NCBI GenBank assembly: GCA_041390125.1
Contig: JAWKQN010000003.1
Span: 1-64,000 of the forward strand
Origin: Gemmatimonadota bacterium
Lineage (GTDB): Bacteria; Gemmatimonadota; Gemmatimonadetes; Longimicrobiales; Gaopeijiaceae
Length of the DNA: 64,000 bases
Direction of reading: 5' to 3'
In this document: positions 38,079 through 46,948 of the stretch, in pieces
Layout: each line of letters starts with the position of its first letter
Position numbering within the stretch: position 1 is the stretch's first letter
Program-made: the position numbers and the translations under genes
Notes under the pieces: model-generated
Databases searched by the model: none
The model's input: only the letters and a program-made list of their open reading frames with translations
What the model was told of the DNA's origin: nothing

Positions 38079-38632
38079 GAGGTCGGATTGGCCCCACCGC
38101 CCTGGCGGTCGTGGTGGCCCACCATCGCGCTGCCGGATTCGGCGCTGCTGGTCCAGTTGTCGCAGGTGGTGTCGCCTTCGGCGTCGCTCACCACGCGGCC
38201 GTCGAGGCCCGACCCGGTGAGGATGTCGTGCATGTTGGGCGTGTCCCCGCGGCCGTTGACCACGCTCCCTTTCTCGGTGAGCTGGGTCTCCTTGGTCAGG
38301 TTGTTGTCGTCGCTGTGGAGCTGGGCCACGTCCGCCGCGATCTGCACGCCGTTGTAGTTGTAGAACGGACCGGAGCCGATGCGGTCCCGGGCGTTCACAG
38401 CCGGCTGCCCGGCGCGGGCCACGGTGCTCAGGTAGGCGCGCCAGGTGAGGTCGCCGGCGCCGGCCGCGTAGGCCAGGTCCTGGCAGTGCTGGTCGGCACC
38501 CGCCAACCCTCCCAGATCGGCGCCGTCACCCGGGCCCGCGCTGGTCAGGAAGAAGTTCATCCGGGCGCTCTGGGCGGAGAGCGGAGCCGCCGCCAGCGCG
38601 AGCAGGGCGAACAGGGACAGGGCACGGGTCAT
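37985..38632 (-). CDS. Secreted endostatin/lectin-like protein (DUF1554-like)
   Basis: A 215-residue protein with a signal peptide (residues 1-20, APLSAQ). The mature part resembles the lectin-like/endostatin fold of DUF1554 proteins: GADQHCQDLAYAAG followed by LTWRAYLSTVA, NARDRIGSGPFYNYNG, a late TCDNWTSS, and CGQSN then FFYCFGVA at the end, with paired cysteines likely in disulfides. GGAGG six bases before ATG fixes the start. It is divergent from the large BNR protein gene. A role in binding extracellular matrix-like or carbohydrate ligands is only an inference from the fold. Confidence 0.7.
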   Translation of the reverse strand: MTRALSLFALLALAAAPLSAQSARMNFFLTSAGPGDGADLGGLAGADQHCQDLAYAAGAGDLTWRAYLSTVARAGQPAVNARDRIGSGPFYNYNGVQIAADVAQLHSDDNNLTKETQLTEKGSVVNGRGDTPNMHDILTGSGLDGRVVSDAEGDTTCDNWTSSAESGSAMVGHHDRQGGGANPTSWNSAHASRGCGQSNLQATGGNGFFYCFGVA

Positions 38633-38776
38633 CGGGAGCCTCCGGTGGGACGTGCAGGACGGGGACGACCCGTCCACGATAGCCCGGACGTGCGGGGCGA
38701 GCCAGCAGAACCGTTTCCCAACCCGCGCCGGATCGGTACCATGACGCGGCTCCCACACCCCGCCGGAGGCGTCACC

Positions 38777-41700
38777 ATGCTGCGGTTCGGCCGCTCCCCC
38801 CTGCTCGCGCTGGCGCTGTTCGCAGGCGCGTCCCCTCTCGCGGCCCAGCAGGCCGATCTGTCGGCCCTGGCCTCCGGGCTCGGGTGGCGGGAGATCGGTC
38901 CCGCCATCACGGGCGGTCGGATCTCGGACCTCGCGGTGGACGAATCGAACCCGGCCCGCTTCTACGTCGGGACCGCCACCGGCGGGCTCTGGAAGACCAC
39001 GAGCGCCGGGATGAGCTGGGAGCCGGTCTTCGACGATCAGCCTACGTCCTCCATCGGGGCGGTGGCGCTGGCGCCGTCCAATCCCAACGTGGTCTGGGTG
39101 GGCACCGGCGAGCCCCAGAACCGCCAGAGCTCGCCGTATGGGGCCGGCGTCTTCCGTTCGCTCGACGGGGGACGCACGTGGGAGGCGAAGGGCCTCGTGG
39201 AGACCCGTCACGTCGGGGCCATCGTCGTGCACCCGCGTGACCCGGACGTCGTCTACGTGGCGGCGGTCGGACACCTCTGGGGCCCGAACCCGGAGCGCGG
39301 CGTCTACCGCACCACCGACGGAGGAGAGACCTGGGAGAAGGTGCTCTACGTCGACGAGGACACCGGCGCCATCGATCTGGTGATGGATCCGGGCGATCCG
39401 CGCACGCTCTTCGCGGCGACCTACCAGCGCCGGCGCACCGGGTTCGGATTCAGCGCCGATGGACCCGGCAGCGGCATCCACCGCACCCTGGACGGCGGGG
39501 ACACCTGGACGGAGCTGACCGAGGGTCTCCCCGACGGCGACAAGGGCCGGATCGGGCTGGACGTGTACCGGCGGGACGGCAACCTGGTCTACGCCATCGT
39601 CGAGGGGAAGGACGAACGCGCCCGCGGCATCTACCGCAGCCGTGACCGGGGCGACACCTGGGAGCGCGTCTCCGGCACCAACCCGCGGCCGATGTACTTC
39701 TCCATGATCCGGATCGATCCCAACGACCCCGAGCGCATCTACATCGGCGGCGTGCAGCTCGGGATCTCCGACGATGGCGGGAAGACCTTCCGCCCGGGAG
39801 ACGGCGCCGAAGGCATCCACGTCGATCACCACGCGCTGTGGATCGATCCATCGGACTCCGACCACGTCCTGCTGGGCAGCGATGGCGGCGTCAGCGTGAC
39901 GTACGATCGGGCCGAGCACTGGCGCGAGATCGACAACCTCCCGATCGGGCAGTTCTACGAGATCGGGGTGAGCGGCGAGGATCCCTACCTCGTCTGCGGC
40001 GGGCTGCAGGACAATTCGTCCTGGTGCGCTCCCATCGACACCCGCACCGAGTACGGCATCCAGAACCGCGACTGGATCGACGTCTCCGGCGGCGACGGCT
40101 TCTACAACAAGATCGATCCCTCCGACCCCAACCTGATCTTCACGGAGTCGCAGGGCGGCAACATCTCGCGCTTCGACCGCCGCACCGGGGAGAGCGTGCG
40201 CATCCGACCCGTGGCGCGTCCCACGGCCGAAGACGAGGACCGCGCCTACCGCTTCAACTGGAACGCGCCCATCCACGTCTCCACGCACGGCAGTGGGACG
40301 GTCTACATCGGCGCCAACCACCTGCTGCGCTCGCGCGACCGCGGCACCACCTGGGAGGAGGCCAGCCCCGACCTGACGAAGCAGATCGACCGCGACACCT
40401 TGCCCATCATGGGCCGCCCCACGACGGAGAGCACGCTGTCGCGCTACGACGGCATCTCCTCCTACGGGAACATCACCACCATCGGAGAATCTCCCCTCAA
40501 CGCGCAGGTCCTCTACGTCGGGACGGACGACGGAAACGTCCAGGGCACGCGGGACGGCGGGGCGACCTGGACGGATCTGACGTCCAACCTGCGTGGCGTC
40601 CCGGCGCGGACGTACGTGTCGAGCGTCGTGCCGTCGGCGGCCGTGGAAGGGCGCGTCTACGTCACGTTCGACGGCCACCGCAATGACGACCTCAGCCCCT
40701 ACGTGTTCGTCAGCGAGGACCACGGCCGGACCTGGCGCTCCATCGTGAGCGGTCTGCCGGACGAGTCCGTGAACCGGCTGCGGGAGCATCCGCGCACGCC
40801 GGAGCTGCTGTTCGTGGGCAACGAGATCGGCCTGTGGTTCAGCCTGGACCGGGGCGGGAGCTGGCACCGCCTGGACGGCGAGCTGCCCACGGTGCCGGTG
40901 GACGACATCGTCATCCACCCGCGCACGAACGATCTGCTCCTGGGCACGCACGGACGCAGCATCTGGGTGCTGGAGGACGTGGGCCCGCTCGAGACGCTGG
41001 CGCAGGCGACGTCCGAGCCGGTCCACCTGTTCCCGGTGCGCACCGCGACGATCCAGAACCGACGCGGGGGCTGGCCGTTCTGGGGCGACGAGTTCCAGGG
41101 CGGCAATCCACCGGACGGCGCGCTGGTGCGCTACCGGCTGGCGGCGGCACCGGACAGCGGCGCGGAGGCCGAGTTGACGATCCTGGACGCATCCGGCGAC
41201 GTGGTGCGCACGTTGGAGGCGGAGCCGACCGCGGGCCTGCACGAGGTGGTGTGGGATCTGCGCCTCGAGCCCCCCTATGCGCCCGAGCGGGGCCAGAGCG
41301 GGGGCGGCGGTGGGGGCGGCTTCGGGGGTCCGCCGCAGGGTCCGCGCGTGCTGCCCGGGACCTACACGGCGCGCCTCACGGTGGGCGAGCGCACCTCGGA
41401 GCAGCGCTTCGACGTGCGCCTGGACCCCCACGTCCAGGTGGCACGGGCCGACCTGGAGGCACGCCAGGAGGCGTTGCTGCAGGTGCACGCGCTGGCGGGT
41501 CCGATCTACGAGGCCGGGCGACGGGTACGGGACCTGCTGGAGCAGGTGGGCAACGCCCAGGACCTGCTGGAGGACCGCGAGGACGTGCCCGCCGATCTGA
41601 CCCAGGAAGCCGATTCGCTCGCCGCGACGCTCGACGGCCTGCAGGACGACCTGCGCGACGTGCAACGCGCGCTGAACCTGCGAGGCGCCCTCGAGGGCGC

Positions 41701-41884
41701 GTCCGCGCGACCGACCGCCGACCAGCTCTGGCAGATCGAGCAGGCCTGGACGGACGGGACGTCCGCGATCGAGCGACTGAACACCGTGGTGCAGACCCGC
41801 ATGCCGGCGTTCAACGCGCGACTGGACCGTGAAGGCGTGCGGCCGGATCCGGGGGAGCCCGTGCCGCTCCCGCGTCGGCCGTAG
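38777..41884 (+). CDS. Large secreted BNR/sortilin-like repeat protein
   Basis: A 1035-residue protein with signal peptide (ends PLAAQ, about residue 22). It consists of many BNR/Asp-box type repeats (S-x-D-x-G-x-T-W: SLDGGRTWEA, TTDGGETWEK, TLDGGDTWTE, SRDRGDTWER, DDGGKTFRP, SRDRGTTWEE, TRDGGATWTD, SEDHGRTWRS, SLDRGGSWHR), forming one or two ten-bladed propellers of the VPS10/sortilin type. A Gly-rich linker near residue 840 and a helical C-terminal tail (about 870-1030) follow. No glycosidase active site is apparent. Such proteins are frequent in Gemmatimonadota-like genomes; function unknown, probably surface binding. GGAGG seven bases before ATG. The kinase gene starts 11 bases after its stop. 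Confidence 0.85.
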   Translation: MLRFGRSPLLALALFAGASPLAAQQADLSALASGLGWREIGPAITGGRISDLAVDESNPARFYVGTATGGLWKTTSAGMSWEPVFDDQPTSSIGAVALAPSNPNVVWVGTGEPQNRQSSPYGAGVFRSLDGGRTWEAKGLVETRHVGAIVVHPRDPDVVYVAAVGHLWGPNPERGVYRTTDGGETWEKVLYVDEDTGAIDLVMDPGDPRTLFAATYQRRRTGFGFSADGPGSGIHRTLDGGDTWTELTEGLPDGDKGRIGLDVYRRDGNLVYAIVEGKDERARGIYRSRDRGDTWERVSGTNPRPMYFSMIRIDPNDPERIYIGGVQLGISDDGGKTFRPGDGAEGIHVDHHALWIDPSDSDHVLLGSDGGVSVTYDRAEHWREIDNLPIGQFYEIGVSGEDPYLVCGGLQDNSSWCAPIDTRTEYGIQNRDWIDVSGGDGFYNKIDPSDPNLIFTESQGGNISRFDRRTGESVRIRPVARPTAEDEDRAYRFNWNAPIHVSTHGSGTVYIGANHLLRSRDRGTTWEEASPDLTKQIDRDTLPIMGRPTTESTLSRYDGISSYGNITTIGESPLNAQVLYVGTDDGNVQGTRDGGATWTDLTSNLRGVPARTYVSSVVPSAAVEGRVYVTFDGHRNDDLSPYVFVSEDHGRTWRSIVSGLPDESVNRLREHPRTPELLFVGNEIGLWFSLDRGGSWHRLDGELPTVPVDDIVIHPRTNDLLLGTHGRSIWVLEDVGPLETLAQATSEPVHLFPVRTATIQNRRGGWPFWGDEFQGGNPPDGALVRYRLAAAPDSGAEAELTILDASGDVVRTLEAEPTAGLHEVVWDLRLEPPYAPERGQSGGGGGGGFGGPPQGPRVLPGTYTARLTVGERTSEQRFDVRLDPHVQVARADLEARQEALLQVHALAGPIYEAGRRVRDLLEQVGNAQDLLEDREDVPADLTQEADSLAATLDGLQDDLRDVQRALNLRGALEGASARPTADQLWQIEQAWTDGTSAIERLNTVVQTRMPAFNARLDREGVRPDPGEPVPLPRRP

Positions 41885-41895
41885 CACCCGGACCC

Positions 41896-44823
41896 GTGGA
41901 CGATCCCACCCCCCGGGCTGCGGGCGACGATCGGTCGGACGCCGCGTCGCGTTGGACGCGGCTGGAGACGCTGTTCGAGCGACTGCAGGGCCTGCCGGAG
42001 CCGGAGCGCGAGGCGGTGCTCGCCGTCGAGTGCGCCGACGACACGGGGCTGGCGGAGGAGGTCCGTGCCCTGCTGCGCGCGGACGCCGTCGCGGATGGGC
42101 GGCTCACCGCCGCCGTGGCCGAGGTGCGCGCGGACGTGCCCGGCGCCGGGGATCCCGCGGCGGCCGGATTCCGGATCGGTGCCTACCAGGTGGTGCGCGA
42201 GCTCGGCAGCGGTGGGATGGGCACGGTCTACCTGGCCGAACGGGTGGACGACGCCTACCGCGCCCACGTCGCGGTCAAGCTGCTCCACCTCTCCCTCCCC
42301 GGCTCGGAGGGGGAGCGGCGCTTCCTGACCGAACGCCAGATCCTCGCGCACCTGGGGCACCCCGGCATCGCGCGCCTCCTGGACGGCGGCACCACCGATT
42401 CCGGGGCTCCCTATCTGGTCATGGAGTACGTGGAGGGTCTGCCCATCACCACGTATGCCCGCGAGACCGGATTGGACCTGGACGCGCGATTGCGGCTCTT
42501 CCTGAAGGTCTGCCGGGCCGTCCAGTTCGCCCACGCCCGCCTGGTGGTGCACCGGGACCTGAAGCCCGCCAACATCGTCGTCGATGCGGACGGGGAGCCC
42601 AAGCTGCTCGACTTCGGCATCGCGAAGCTGCTCGGCGACGTGGACGAGGCGCTGGGTCCGACGGTGACGCGCACGGGCTCACGGATGATGACGCCGCTCT
42701 ACGCCAGCCCCGAGCAGGTGCGGGGCGGCGAGATCACGGTGGCCACCGACGTCTATGCGCTCGGTGTCCTGCTCTACGAGCTGCTGACGGATCGGCTCCC
42801 CTACGACGGAGACGTCGCGCAGCCGCAGGAGCTGGAGCGCGCCATCCTGGACCGCGAGCCCAGGCGCCCCAGCGATGCCGTGACGGTGCGGGGCCCCGCG
42901 CCCGCCGAGCCTCCGGCCCCGGAGCTGACCACCGCACGGCTGGCACGCACGCTGCGCGGGGATCTGGATACCATCGTCCTGCAGGCGCTCCAGAAGGATC
43001 CGTCGCGCCGGTACACGTCGGCGGAGGCGTTCGCGGACGACATCGCGCGCTACCTCGACGGGCTGCCCGTGCGCGCCCGTCCCGACTCCTGGACGTACCG
43101 GACGGGCAAGTTCGTGCGCCGGAATCGGGGGATGGTGCTGTCGGGCCTGTCGCTCCTGCTCACCATCGCCTTCTTCACGGTGGGCAGCGTGGTGCAGGCC
43201 ATCCAGCTCCAGCGGGAACGCGACGTGGCCCGTCGCGAGCGGGACCGGGCCCAGGCCGTGGCGGATTTCCTATCCGAGGTGTTCGGGGCGTCGGCGCCGG
43301 AGAACGCGCTCGGGACCGAGCCGACCGCGCGCGAGCTGCTCGACCGGGGCGCGGAGCGCATCCGCGCCGACGAGCGGATGGACCCGGAGCTGAAGGCGTC
43401 CCTGTCGGCGGTGATCGGCAACGTCTATCAAGGGATGGGCTTGGAGCAGCAGGCCCTGCCGCTGTTCGAGGAGGCCTTGGCCACGCAAAGGGCGACCCGA
43501 CCCGACCCCGACGTCGAACAGGTCGAGACGGCTGTGAATCTCGGGTATTCGCTCATGCAGCTCGGCGACTTCGACCGCGCCATCCCGACCTTCGAGCAGG
43601 CAGTGGCCTGGGCCGAGGCCCTTCCGGAGGCGACACCCCGGCTGCGGATCAACGCGGAGCGGGCGCTCGGGATCGCGTTCACCCGCAACGGCCGCTACGC
43701 GGAGGCCCGGGTCCGACTGGAGGAGGCCCTGGCGCGCGCGCGCGCGGAGGGGGACACCGTCCTGGAGCTGTCGGCCGCGAACGACGTGGGTCAGCTGGAG
43801 ATGGATTCGGGGAACTGGGCCGAGGCGGCGGAGATCCACCAGCGCGTCCTCAACCGGCGCGAAGCCACCCTGGATCCCCTGCATCCCAACGTCCTGACGA
43901 GCCTGAACAACCTGGCCATCGCCCTGGAGCAGACCACCCGCTTCGCCGAGGCGGCCGTGGCGTACGACACCCTCTTGGCCCGTTCCGGGCGTCTGTACGG
44001 ACCGGAGAGCGGCACCCACGCGACGTACCTCAACAACGCGGCGTCCTTCTTCAAGCGCGCGGGTCAGCCGGAGCGGGCCCTGCCCCTGCAGGAACAGGCA
44101 CTCGACATCTACACCGTGAGCCACGGCGACAGCAGCGCCTACGTGGCCATGGCGTACAACAACCTGGCCAACATCCTCCACGACCTGGGCCAGACGCGCG
44201 ACGCCGCCGCGCTGCACCGCCGTGCGCTGGCGCTCAACCTCGCCCTGTATGGGGAGGTGCATTTCCGCACGGCCGGCTCCTACAACAACCTGGCCGCCGC
44301 GCTCCGCGACCTCGGCGATCTCGACGGCGCCATCGAGAACTACCGGCGCACGCTCGACATCGACCGCCGGGCCTCCGGCGAGGACCACCCGTTCACGGCC
44401 ACCGATCGCGTCAATCTCGCGAGCGCGCTGTCGGCCCACGGCGTCTGGTCCGAGGCCGAAGCGCAGTTCGACAGTGCCGCTGCGTTGCAGGACCGCGTGC
44501 TCGAGCCCATGAACACGGACCGCGCGCTGCGGCTCGTGGAGGAGGGGATCCACGCGATGAGGCGGGGAGATCCCGAGGTCGCGGTCCCGCTCCTGCGCGA
44601 AGCTCTCCGCATCGACGAGGCCGGATTGCCGCCCACGTCGACGCAGGTGGCCTACGCACGTACGGCGCTGGGTGCGGCTCTGGTCCGGACCGGGCAGCGT
44701 GAGGAGGGCGTGGAGCTGCTGCGCTCCGGGTACGCGCGCCTCCGCGAGGCTGCCGGTCCGCAATCACGGGGCGCGCTGCAGGCGGCGGCCTGGCTGCGCG
44801 AAGCCGGAGCCGACCCGCGATGA
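41896..44823 (+). CDS. Ser/Thr protein kinase with membrane segment and C-terminal TPR array
   Basis: A 975-residue transmembrane kinase. After an N-terminal helical region (1-95), the kinase domain has the Gly loop GSGGMG (104-109), Lys128, HRD (219-221) and DFG (239-241), so it should be active (bacterial Hanks type). One membrane helix lies near 420-437, then a charged coiled segment (QRERDVARRERDRAQAV) and a long array of TPR units (about 490-960; LNNLAIALEQTTRFAEAAVAYD, YNNLANILHDLGQTRDAAALHRRA given in part). The TPRs would be outside the cytoplasm if the topology is simple. The GTG start is 11 bases after the BNR gene, suggesting one operon. Confidence 0.92.
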   Translation: MDDPTPRAAGDDRSDAASRWTRLETLFERLQGLPEPEREAVLAVECADDTGLAEEVRALLRADAVADGRLTAAVAEVRADVPGAGDPAAAGFRIGAYQVVRELGSGGMGTVYLAERVDDAYRAHVAVKLLHLSLPGSEGERRFLTERQILAHLGHPGIARLLDGGTTDSGAPYLVMEYVEGLPITTYARETGLDLDARLRLFLKVCRAVQFAHARLVVHRDLKPANIVVDADGEPKLLDFGIAKLLGDVDEALGPTVTRTGSRMMTPLYASPEQVRGGEITVATDVYALGVLLYELLTDRLPYDGDVAQPQELERAILDREPRRPSDAVTVRGPAPAEPPAPELTTARLARTLRGDLDTIVLQALQKDPSRRYTSAEAFADDIARYLDGLPVRARPDSWTYRTGKFVRRNRGMVLSGLSLLLTIAFFTVGSVVQAIQLQRERDVARRERDRAQAVADFLSEVFGASAPENALGTEPTARELLDRGAERIRADERMDPELKASLSAVIGNVYQGMGLEQQALPLFEEALATQRATRPDPDVEQVETAVNLGYSLMQLGDFDRAIPTFEQAVAWAEALPEATPRLRINAERALGIAFTRNGRYAEARVRLEEALARARAEGDTVLELSAANDVGQLEMDSGNWAEAAEIHQRVLNRREATLDPLHPNVLTSLNNLAIALEQTTRFAEAAVAYDTLLARSGRLYGPESGTHATYLNNAASFFKRAGQPERALPLQEQALDIYTVSHGDSSAYVAMAYNNLANILHDLGQTRDAAALHRRALALNLALYGEVHFRTAGSYNNLAAALRDLGDLDGAIENYRRTLDIDRRASGEDHPFTATDRVNLASALSAHGVWSEAEAQFDSAAALQDRVLEPMNTDRALRLVEEGIHAMRRGDPEVAVPLLREALRIDEAGLPPTSTQVAYARTALGAALVRTGQREEGVELLRSGYARLREAAGPQSRGALQAAAWLREAGADPR

Positions 44824-44869
44824 GCGCCTGCGGCGCGCGGGGCTCCGTTCCACCCGGGCTGGCCCCCCG

Positions 44870-46939
44870 ATGAGCGACAGCGAGCGGCTGCATGACCGCG
44901 AGCTGTCCTGGCTCGCGTTCAACGGCCGCGTGCTCCAGGAGGCCCAGGATCCGGGCCGCCCGGTGTTCGAGCGGCTCCACTTCCTCTCGATCGTCTCGTC
45001 CAACCTCGACGAGTTCTTCCGGGTGCGGGTCGCGGCGCTGCGCGGCGTGGTGCGGCTGCGCAAGAAGAAGCGGGCGGAGCTGGGGTTCCAGAAGGCGCGC
45101 CGCCGGCTTCGTCGCATCCTGGATGCAGTGGTGGCGCAGCAGGAGGAGTTCGGCCGCACGCTGCGCAGCGACGTGCTTCCCGCGCTCGAGCGCGCCGGCA
45201 TCCGGCTCTGGGATGAGCGGACACTCCCGCCGGGCGCGCGAGCGCACGCGGAGGAATGGTTCGACGCCGAGGTGCGCGCGCATCTGCACCCCCAGCCGCT
45301 CGAACGCGACGGGCACCCCTTCTTCCTCGTGGACCGCGCCCTGTATCTGGTGGTCGTGCTCAAGGAGCGCGGAGCCGCGGCGCTGGCCGAGCCGATCTGG
45401 CGGCTGGTGGAGATCCCCGCCGGGGCGCTGCCACGCTTCCTGCCGCTGCACGACGCGGACGGCCCCGGCGCCATCTTCCTCGACGATGTCGTGCGCCTGG
45501 GTCTGCCGCGATTGTTCCCCGAGCACGACGTGGATGCGGCCTGGTCCGTGAAGCTCACCCGCGACGCCGATCTCGCCGTGGAAGACGAGTTCGCCGGGGA
45601 CCTGGTCGAGAAGATCCGCGAGGCCCTGGCGCAGCGGGGACGGGGTGTGCCCGCCCGCTTCCTCTACGACGCATCGGCTCCCTGGGCCATCGTCGAGGAG
45701 CTGCGGGAGCGGTTGGGGCTCGAGGAGGACGACCTCGTCGCCGGAGGGCGCTACCACAACCTCAACGATCTGTCGGCCTTCCCGGACTTCGGCCGGACCG
45801 ACCTGCGCCCGCCGCCGCGCGCGCCGGTGCCGCACCCCACGCTGCTCGAACGGATCGACGACCCCTGGACGACGCTGGAGGCACGCGACCACCTCCTCCA
45901 TTTCCCCTACCATGCCTTCCAGCCCGTCGTCGACGTCCTGGGGGCCGCCGCCGGGGATGTGCACGTGGAGGAGGTGTGGATCGCCCTGTACCGGGTCTCG
46001 GCCGGGTCTCCGGTCGCGTTGCAGCTCATCGAGGCGGCGCGGCAGGGCAAGCGGGTGACGGCGTTCGTGGAGGTCAAGGCCCGCTTCGACGAATCGACCA
46101 ACCTGGAGTGGGCGGCGCGCATGGAGGAGGCCGGGGTGCGCGTGCTCTACAGCAAGCCCGGCATCAAGGTGCACTCCAAGCTCTGTCTGATCGTGCGTCG
46201 CACGGACGACGGTCTGCGGCGCTACGCCTATCTCTCCACCGGCAACTTCAACGAAGGCACGGCCCGCTTCTACACGGATCTGGGGCTGTGGACGGCGGAT
46301 CCGCGTCTCGCGGACGAGGTGCACCGCGTCTTCCGCTTCCTGGCGGACGAGGAGACCGATCCGGACTTCGAGCACCTCCTGGTGGCTCCGTTCCGGCTGC
46401 GCACCGAGCTGCAACGGCATGTGGACCGGGAGATCCGGGCCGCACGCGCCGGACAGACCAGTGGCATCACGCTGAAGCTCAACAGCCTCGAAGATCCGGA
46501 GATGGTGGAGCGGCTCTACGATGCGGCGGCCGCGGGAGTGCCCGTGCGCCTCATCGTGCGCGGGATCTGCTGCCTCCGGCCCGGTGTGCCGGGGTTGAGC
46601 GAGTCCATCCAGGCCCGCAGCATCGTGGGACCTTTCCTGGAGCACGCGCGCGTCTACCTGTTCGGGAACGGAGGCGAGCCGCGCCTGTTCGTCGCCTCTG
46701 CGGACTGGATGACCCGCAACCTGGACCGGCGGGTCGAGGTCGCCTTCCCCGTCTACGATCCGGAGGTGGCGGCCCACGTCCACGAGTGGTTGGAGTCGCA
46801 GTGGGCCGACACCGTTCGGGCGCGGATCGTCGACGCGGAACAGACGAACGCGTTCGTGACCGGCACCGGCCCGCGCGTGGACTCCCAGCTGGATCAGTAC
46901 GACGTGTGGACGCGCGCGTCCGGGACGCCAGGGGCGTAG
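44870..46939 (+). CDS. ppk1: Polyphosphate kinase 1
   Basis: A 689-residue enzyme that makes polyphosphate from ATP. N-terminal PPK domain begins LHDRELSWLAFNGRVLQEA. The autophosphorylated His is His435 in IKVHSKLCL, the same number as in E. coli PPK1, and the second conserved His lies in FLEHARVYLFGNGG. The catalytic segments TAFVEVKARFDE and TGNFNEGTARFYTD are intact. Length is normal for PPK1. The ATG at 44870 follows the kinase stop by 46 bases, so phosphate storage and Ser/Thr signalling may be co-expressed. Cytoplasmic or membrane-associated. Confidence 0.97.
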   Translation: MSDSERLHDRELSWLAFNGRVLQEAQDPGRPVFERLHFLSIVSSNLDEFFRVRVAALRGVVRLRKKKRAELGFQKARRRLRRILDAVVAQQEEFGRTLRSDVLPALERAGIRLWDERTLPPGARAHAEEWFDAEVRAHLHPQPLERDGHPFFLVDRALYLVVVLKERGAAALAEPIWRLVEIPAGALPRFLPLHDADGPGAIFLDDVVRLGLPRLFPEHDVDAAWSVKLTRDADLAVEDEFAGDLVEKIREALAQRGRGVPARFLYDASAPWAIVEELRERLGLEEDDLVAGGRYHNLNDLSAFPDFGRTDLRPPPRAPVPHPTLLERIDDPWTTLEARDHLLHFPYHAFQPVVDVLGAAAGDVHVEEVWIALYRVSAGSPVALQLIEAARQGKRVTAFVEVKARFDESTNLEWAARMEEAGVRVLYSKPGIKVHSKLCLIVRRTDDGLRRYAYLSTGNFNEGTARFYTDLGLWTADPRLADEVHRVFRFLADEETDPDFEHLLVAPFRLRTELQRHVDREIRAARAGQTSGITLKLNSLEDPEMVERLYDAAAAGVPVRLIVRGICCLRPGVPGLSESIQARSIVGPFLEHARVYLFGNGGEPRLFVASADWMTRNLDRRVEVAFPVYDPEVAAHVHEWLESQWADTVRARIVDAEQTNAFVTGTGPRVDSQLDQYDVWTRASGTPGA

Positions 46940-46948
46940 CGCGCGACC

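Noticed and set aside
37985..41887. A 1300-residue minus-strand open frame
   Set aside because: It runs antisense to the BNR protein; only its last 215 residues (37985-38632) have a signal peptide, ribosome binding site and family-like sequence.
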